Shown here: positions 61,482 through 64,000 of the stretch, piece after piece
How positions within the stretch are numbered: position 1 is the first letter of the stretch
Layout: every line of letters starts with the position of its first letter
NCBI GenBank assembly: GCA_035362835.1
Contig: DAOSDY010000002.1
Span: forward strand, 503,692 to 567,691
Direction: 5' to 3'
DNA from: Melioribacteraceae bacterium
GTDB lineage: Bacteria > Bacteroidota > Ignavibacteria > Ignavibacteriales > Melioribacteraceae
Length of the DNA stretch: 64,000 bases
The notes under the pieces: model-generated
What the model was told of the DNA's origin: nothing
Seen by the model: only the letters and a program-made list of their open reading frames with translations
Databases searched by the model: none
Position numbers and translations under genes: made by a program

Positions 61482-62395
61482 TGGGAAAAACCGCATTCAT
61501 ATTCCCGGGCCAGGGCTCTCAATATGTTGGTATGGCCAGAGATATTTACGATAATTCCGTTGAAGCCAGGGAAATGCTTAAGACTGCCGAAGAAGCTATC
61601 GGAGTTTCCTTATCCCATATTATGTTTAACGGGCCGGAAGAATCATTAAAGCAGACCGATATAACACAACTGGCGATCTTTGTGCATAGTGTCATACTTT
61701 CAAGTTTAATAAGAACTCTCCAGCCGGAAATGGTAGCCGGGCATTCACTTGGCGAGTACTCAGCATTGGTATCGGCCGGTTCAATTCAGTTTTATGATGC
61801 CGTTAAACTTGTTCATACTCGCGGAAGGGCCATGCTTCAAGCCGGTATTGAACAACCCGGAACTATGGCAGCCGTTGTAGGACTTTTGCCCGATAAGCTC
61901 GAACAAATCTGTTCAGAAGCTTCCTCCAAAGGAATTGTTCAGTGTGCAAATTTTAATTCGCCGGGACAGATAGTAATTTCCGGTTCAGTTGAAGGCGTTA
62001 AAGCCGCAATGGAGATTTCTAAAAGAGAAGGAGCTAAACTTGTTAAAGAACTGGTTGTCAGCGGCGCTTTTCATTCTCCTTTAATGGCCTCGGCAAAAGA
62101 TGCATTGCAAATTAAACTTGATGTTACTCCGTTTTATGATGCAAGAATTCCTGTTTACACAAATGTAACCGCCCAACCCGTAACTGATAAACATCTGATT
62201 AAAAATTTTCTTTTCGAACAGCTCTCTAAACCTGTCAGGTGGGAAGAGACTATCTTAAATATGATTAACGATGGAGCTGACACGTTTTATGAAATAGGAC
62301 CGGGAAAAGTATTGCAGGGGCTGGTTAAAAGAATTAATCCGGATGCTCAGATTTTCGGTATTGATAAATTCAGTGATGTAGAAAGGTTTTTGTAA
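61481..62395 (+). CDS. fabD: malonyl-CoA--ACP transacylase
   Basis: Loads malonyl onto ACP. Starts with GTG at 61481, whose G is the last base of the fabH stop. FPGQGSQYVGMA, nucleophile Ser89 in AGHSLGEYSALV, Arg in HTRGRAMLQA, His in SGAFHSPLMA, and the C-terminal EIGPGKVLQGL. 304 aa. One-base overlap with the next gene. Confidence 0.96.
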   Translation: MGKTAFIFPGQGSQYVGMARDIYDNSVEAREMLKTAEEAIGVSLSHIMFNGPEESLKQTDITQLAIFVHSVILSSLIRTLQPEMVAGHSLGEYSALVSAGSIQFYDAVKLVHTRGRAMLQAGIEQPGTMAAVVGLLPDKLEQICSEASSKGIVQCANFNSPGQIVISGSVEGVKAAMEISKREGAKLVKELVVSGAFHSPLMASAKDALQIKLDVTPFYDARIPVYTNVTAQPVTDKHLIKNFLFEQLSKPVRWEETILNMINDGADTFYEIGPGKVLQGLVKRINPDAQIFGIDKFSDVERFL

Positions 62396-63006
62396 TGAAT
62401 AATAAATTTGCCAGGAAGATCAATGGATTGTATATCGATCCTCAGATTTTCACAGTTAAGTTTGTAAAAGCATGCGATGTCTGTATCTGCAGCGGCGAAT
62501 GCTGTTACTACGGAGTTTATACCGACAAAAAAGAATATGAAAAAATCCTGAGTGTTAAAGAAAGAATTATTCAGGCTATGGATGATTCTCAGATTAAAGA
62601 TGTAGATAAATGGTTTGAGGAACCTGAAGCTGATCCTGATTTCGAATCCGGTGTCGCCGTTGGTACTGAAGTCTACAACGGTAAATGTGTCTTTCTTGAT
62701 AAACAGGGGTTCTGCACTCTCCAGAAAATGGCGATTCAGGAGGGAGAATACAAGTGGAAATATAAACCGTTGTATTGTATATTATTCCCGCTCGTTATTT
62801 TTGAAGGTGCTCTTACAGTTGATGACGAACATATTAACAGGATGCATTATTGCAATTTAAAACAGAATCAGACTGTTTCCATATTTGAGCATAGTAAAGA
62901 AGAAATCAGATATCTGCTGGGTGAAAAAGGATTTGAAGAATTGCTTCAATATAAAGATGAATATCTAAATTCAATTAAGGAAGTTAAAATTGCAGTCGAA
63001 AAATAA
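62395..63006 (+). CDS. DUF3109-like Cys-rich protein
   Basis: 203 aa. Two Cys clusters: CDVCICSGECCYYGVY near the N-terminus and GKCVFLDKQGFCTLQK with CILFPLV and YCN later, like the CxxCxxxCC proteins of the YkgJ/DUF3109 group that are thought to bind zinc or an iron-sulfur cluster. No enzyme motif is certain. It starts on the last base of the fabD stop and overlaps the fabG TTG start by 17 bases, so it is fully embedded in the fatty-acid operon. A link to lipid synthesis or to ACP maturation would be only a positional guess. Confidence 0.75.
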   Translation: MNNKFARKINGLYIDPQIFTVKFVKACDVCICSGECCYYGVYTDKKEYEKILSVKERIIQAMDDSQIKDVDKWFEEPEADPDFESGVAVGTEVYNGKCVFLDKQGFCTLQKMAIQEGEYKWKYKPLYCILFPLVIFEGALTVDDEHINRMHYCNLKQNQTVSIFEHSKEEIRYLLGEKGFEELLQYKDEYLNSIKEVKIAVEK

Positions 63007-63751
63007 GAGAGCGATTGTTACCGGCGGAACCCGTGGAATTGGTAAGGCAATAGTTAAAGAATTAGCTTCTAAGAGCTGCTGCGGCGTCCTCTTCTCGGAT
63101 GTTGCTTTCATTTATAACAGCTGTGATGAATGTGCAGCGGAAATTGAAAGAGAAATCGGAAGCCTCGATACAAAAATTATTGGATTTAAAGCCGACGCTA
63201 CTTCTCTGGAAGCCGCTCAGGATACGGTTAATGCTGCTATTGAGAAATTGGGAGGCGTCGATATTCTTATAAATAATGCCGGTATTACACGCGATAACCT
63301 GCTTCTCAGAATGTCTGAAAAAGAATGGGATGATGTTATCAATGTTAATCTTAAAAGCGTTTTTAATTATACCAAAGCGGTTCTGAAACACATGGTTAAC
63401 CAGCGGTATGGAAGAATCGTCAATATCGCTTCGGTTGTCGGCCTAATCGGTAACGCCGGACAGGCAAACTATGCCGCTTCAAAGGCAGGTATTGTCGGTT
63501 TTACTAAATCGATTGCAAGAGAGGTTGCTTCACGTAATATTACTGTTAATTGTGTAGCGCCCGGTTTTATTGAGACCGATATGACTAAAAGTTTGAATGA
63601 CAAACAGAGAGAAATTCTCTCCCAGACAATTCCAATGAAAAGAATGGGGAAACCTGAAGATATTGCACGCGTTGTTGGTTTTCTCTGCGGGCCGGATGCT
63701 GATTATATAACCGGACAGGTTATTGCAGTAGACGGCGGAATGACAATGTAA
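62990..63751 (+). CDS. fabG: 3-oxoacyl-ACP reductase
   Basis: NADPH-dependent short-chain dehydrogenase of fatty-acid elongation, 253 aa. TGGTRGIG (11-18), NNAGITRDNLLLRM, Ser in IVNIASVVG, Tyr161/Lys165 in YAASKAG, and the C-terminal GQVIAVDGGMTM. It begins at TTG 62990; no better start precedes the Rossmann motif. The stretch after the first helix is Cys-rich (KSCCGVLFSDVAFIYNSCDECAAEI), unlike most FabG proteins. 43 bases before acpP. Confidence 0.94.
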   Translation: MQSKNKRAIVTGGTRGIGKAIVKELASKSCCGVLFSDVAFIYNSCDECAAEIEREIGSLDTKIIGFKADATSLEAAQDTVNAAIEKLGGVDILINNAGITRDNLLLRMSEKEWDDVINVNLKSVFNYTKAVLKHMVNQRYGRIVNIASVVGLIGNAGQANYAASKAGIVGFTKSIAREVASRNITVNCVAPGFIETDMTKSLNDKQREILSQTIPMKRMGKPEDIARVVGFLCGPDADYITGQVIAVDGGMTM

Positions 63752-63794
63752 TTAATTATCTAATTAATAATTATCAACATTAAAGGAGCATTAA

Positions 63795-64000
63795 ATGGAC
63801 GTTGAAGCAAAAGTAAAAGAAATCATTATGGATAAACTCGGTGTAGAAGAATCTCAAATTACACCTGAAGCTTCATTTACAAACGACCTCGGCGCAGATT
63901 CTCTCGATATCGTTGAACTTGTTATGGGTTTCGAATCTGCTTTCAATATCTCTATACCTGATGAAGATGCTGAAAAAATCTCCACTGTCGGAGATGCTAC
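63795..64000 (+). CDS. acpP: acyl carrier protein, 3' end cut by window
   Basis: Starts MDVEAKVKEIIMDKLGVEES with an AAAGGAG ribosome site six bases upstream. The phosphopantetheine attachment Ser36 is in GADSLDIVE. The acidic helix continues (MGFESAFNISIPDEDAEKISTVGDA) and the frame is still open at the window edge, about ten codons short of the usual end. Confidence 0.95.
   Translation, partial: MDVEAKVKEIIMDKLGVEESQITPEASFTNDLGADSLDIVELVMGFESAFNISIPDEDAEKISTVGDA

Noticed and set aside
1..64000. CRISPR arrays, insertion sequences, prophage or toxin-antitoxin modules
   Set aside because: No regularly spaced repeats, transposase motifs, integrases or typical toxin pairs were seen on either strand.

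Overview
The window reads as a stretch of chromosome from an AT-rich member of the Bacteroidota/Ignavibacteriota (Chlorobi-Ignavibacteria) lineage. Three things point there. A giant secreted protein ends in a type IX secretion sorting domain of the YPNPFNPST / VYDMLGREV kind typical of Ignavibacteria. Several promoters carry the Bacteroidota-type TAnnTTTG element about 17 bases after TTG. Surface proteins are rich in FN3, BNR and beta-helix repeats. No insertion sequence, prophage or CRISPR array was seen. The genes are tightly packed, often with 1-20 base overlaps.

Layout. 1-4.1 kb: 3' part of an M29-type aminopeptidase, then pcrA and a phosphofructokinase with PPi-type active-site residues. 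4.1-10.4 kb (minus): two tandem copies of a two-gene NSS + AGCS sodium symporter module. 10.4-15.4 kb: a 417-base divergent control region, a 1451-aa beta-helix/FN3/T9SS-cargo protein and a 30-aa membrane microprotein. 15.5-18.4 kb: dipeptide epimerase and a GH9 cellulase. 18.5-32.9 kb: an unusual locus that looks like a synthase-dependent exopolysaccharide system. It encodes a KaiC-like pseudo-ATPase with a degenerate GGDEF-like tail, a TPR/beta-barrel exporter, an SGNH esterase, a processive GT2 synthase, a small membrane protein, a membrane protein with GATase-like and degenerate NodB domains, an FN3 lipoprotein, and a five-PAS hybrid kinase with a degraded ATP-binding domain. 32.9-36.3 kb: MGMT, tRNA-Phe, and a Tat-exported two-subunit molybdenum hydroxylase (minus). 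36.5-39.6 kb: a large secreted BNR-repeat protein.

39.7-50.9 kb (plus) is a housekeeping run: purC, DUF971, pgsA, pgpA, cinA, thpR, recA, recX, a glutaryl-CoA-dehydrogenase-like gene, guaB, a glycosyltransferase and purD. It collides end to end with a minus-strand operon (58.6 to 50.9 kb): prsW, nadD, meaB, acyl-CoA dehydrogenase, acyl-CoA carboxylase beta subunit, a secreted hypothetical, an NtrC-type regulator and a HIT protein. 58.7-64 kb (plus) is the fatty-acid operon yceD-rpmF-plsX-fabH-fabD-DUF3109-fabG-acpP, cut by the window end.

How it fits together. The exopolysaccharide locus is the most interesting part. It has the parts list of cellulose or PNAG secretion (synthase, TPR-barrel exporter, cellulase next door, polymer-modifying enzyme). 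However, the synthase has no PilZ domain, and at least three of the accessory proteins look like catalytically dead versions of known enzymes. The RecA-like plus GGDEF-like pseudoenzyme recalls the domain plan of BcsE. The minus-strand carboxylase/dehydrogenase/MeaB genes and the glutaryl-CoA-dehydrogenase-like gene suggest amino-acid or odd-chain acyl-CoA catabolism, consistent with the duplicated amino-acid symporters. All functional calls are from reading motifs by eye; no database search was run.
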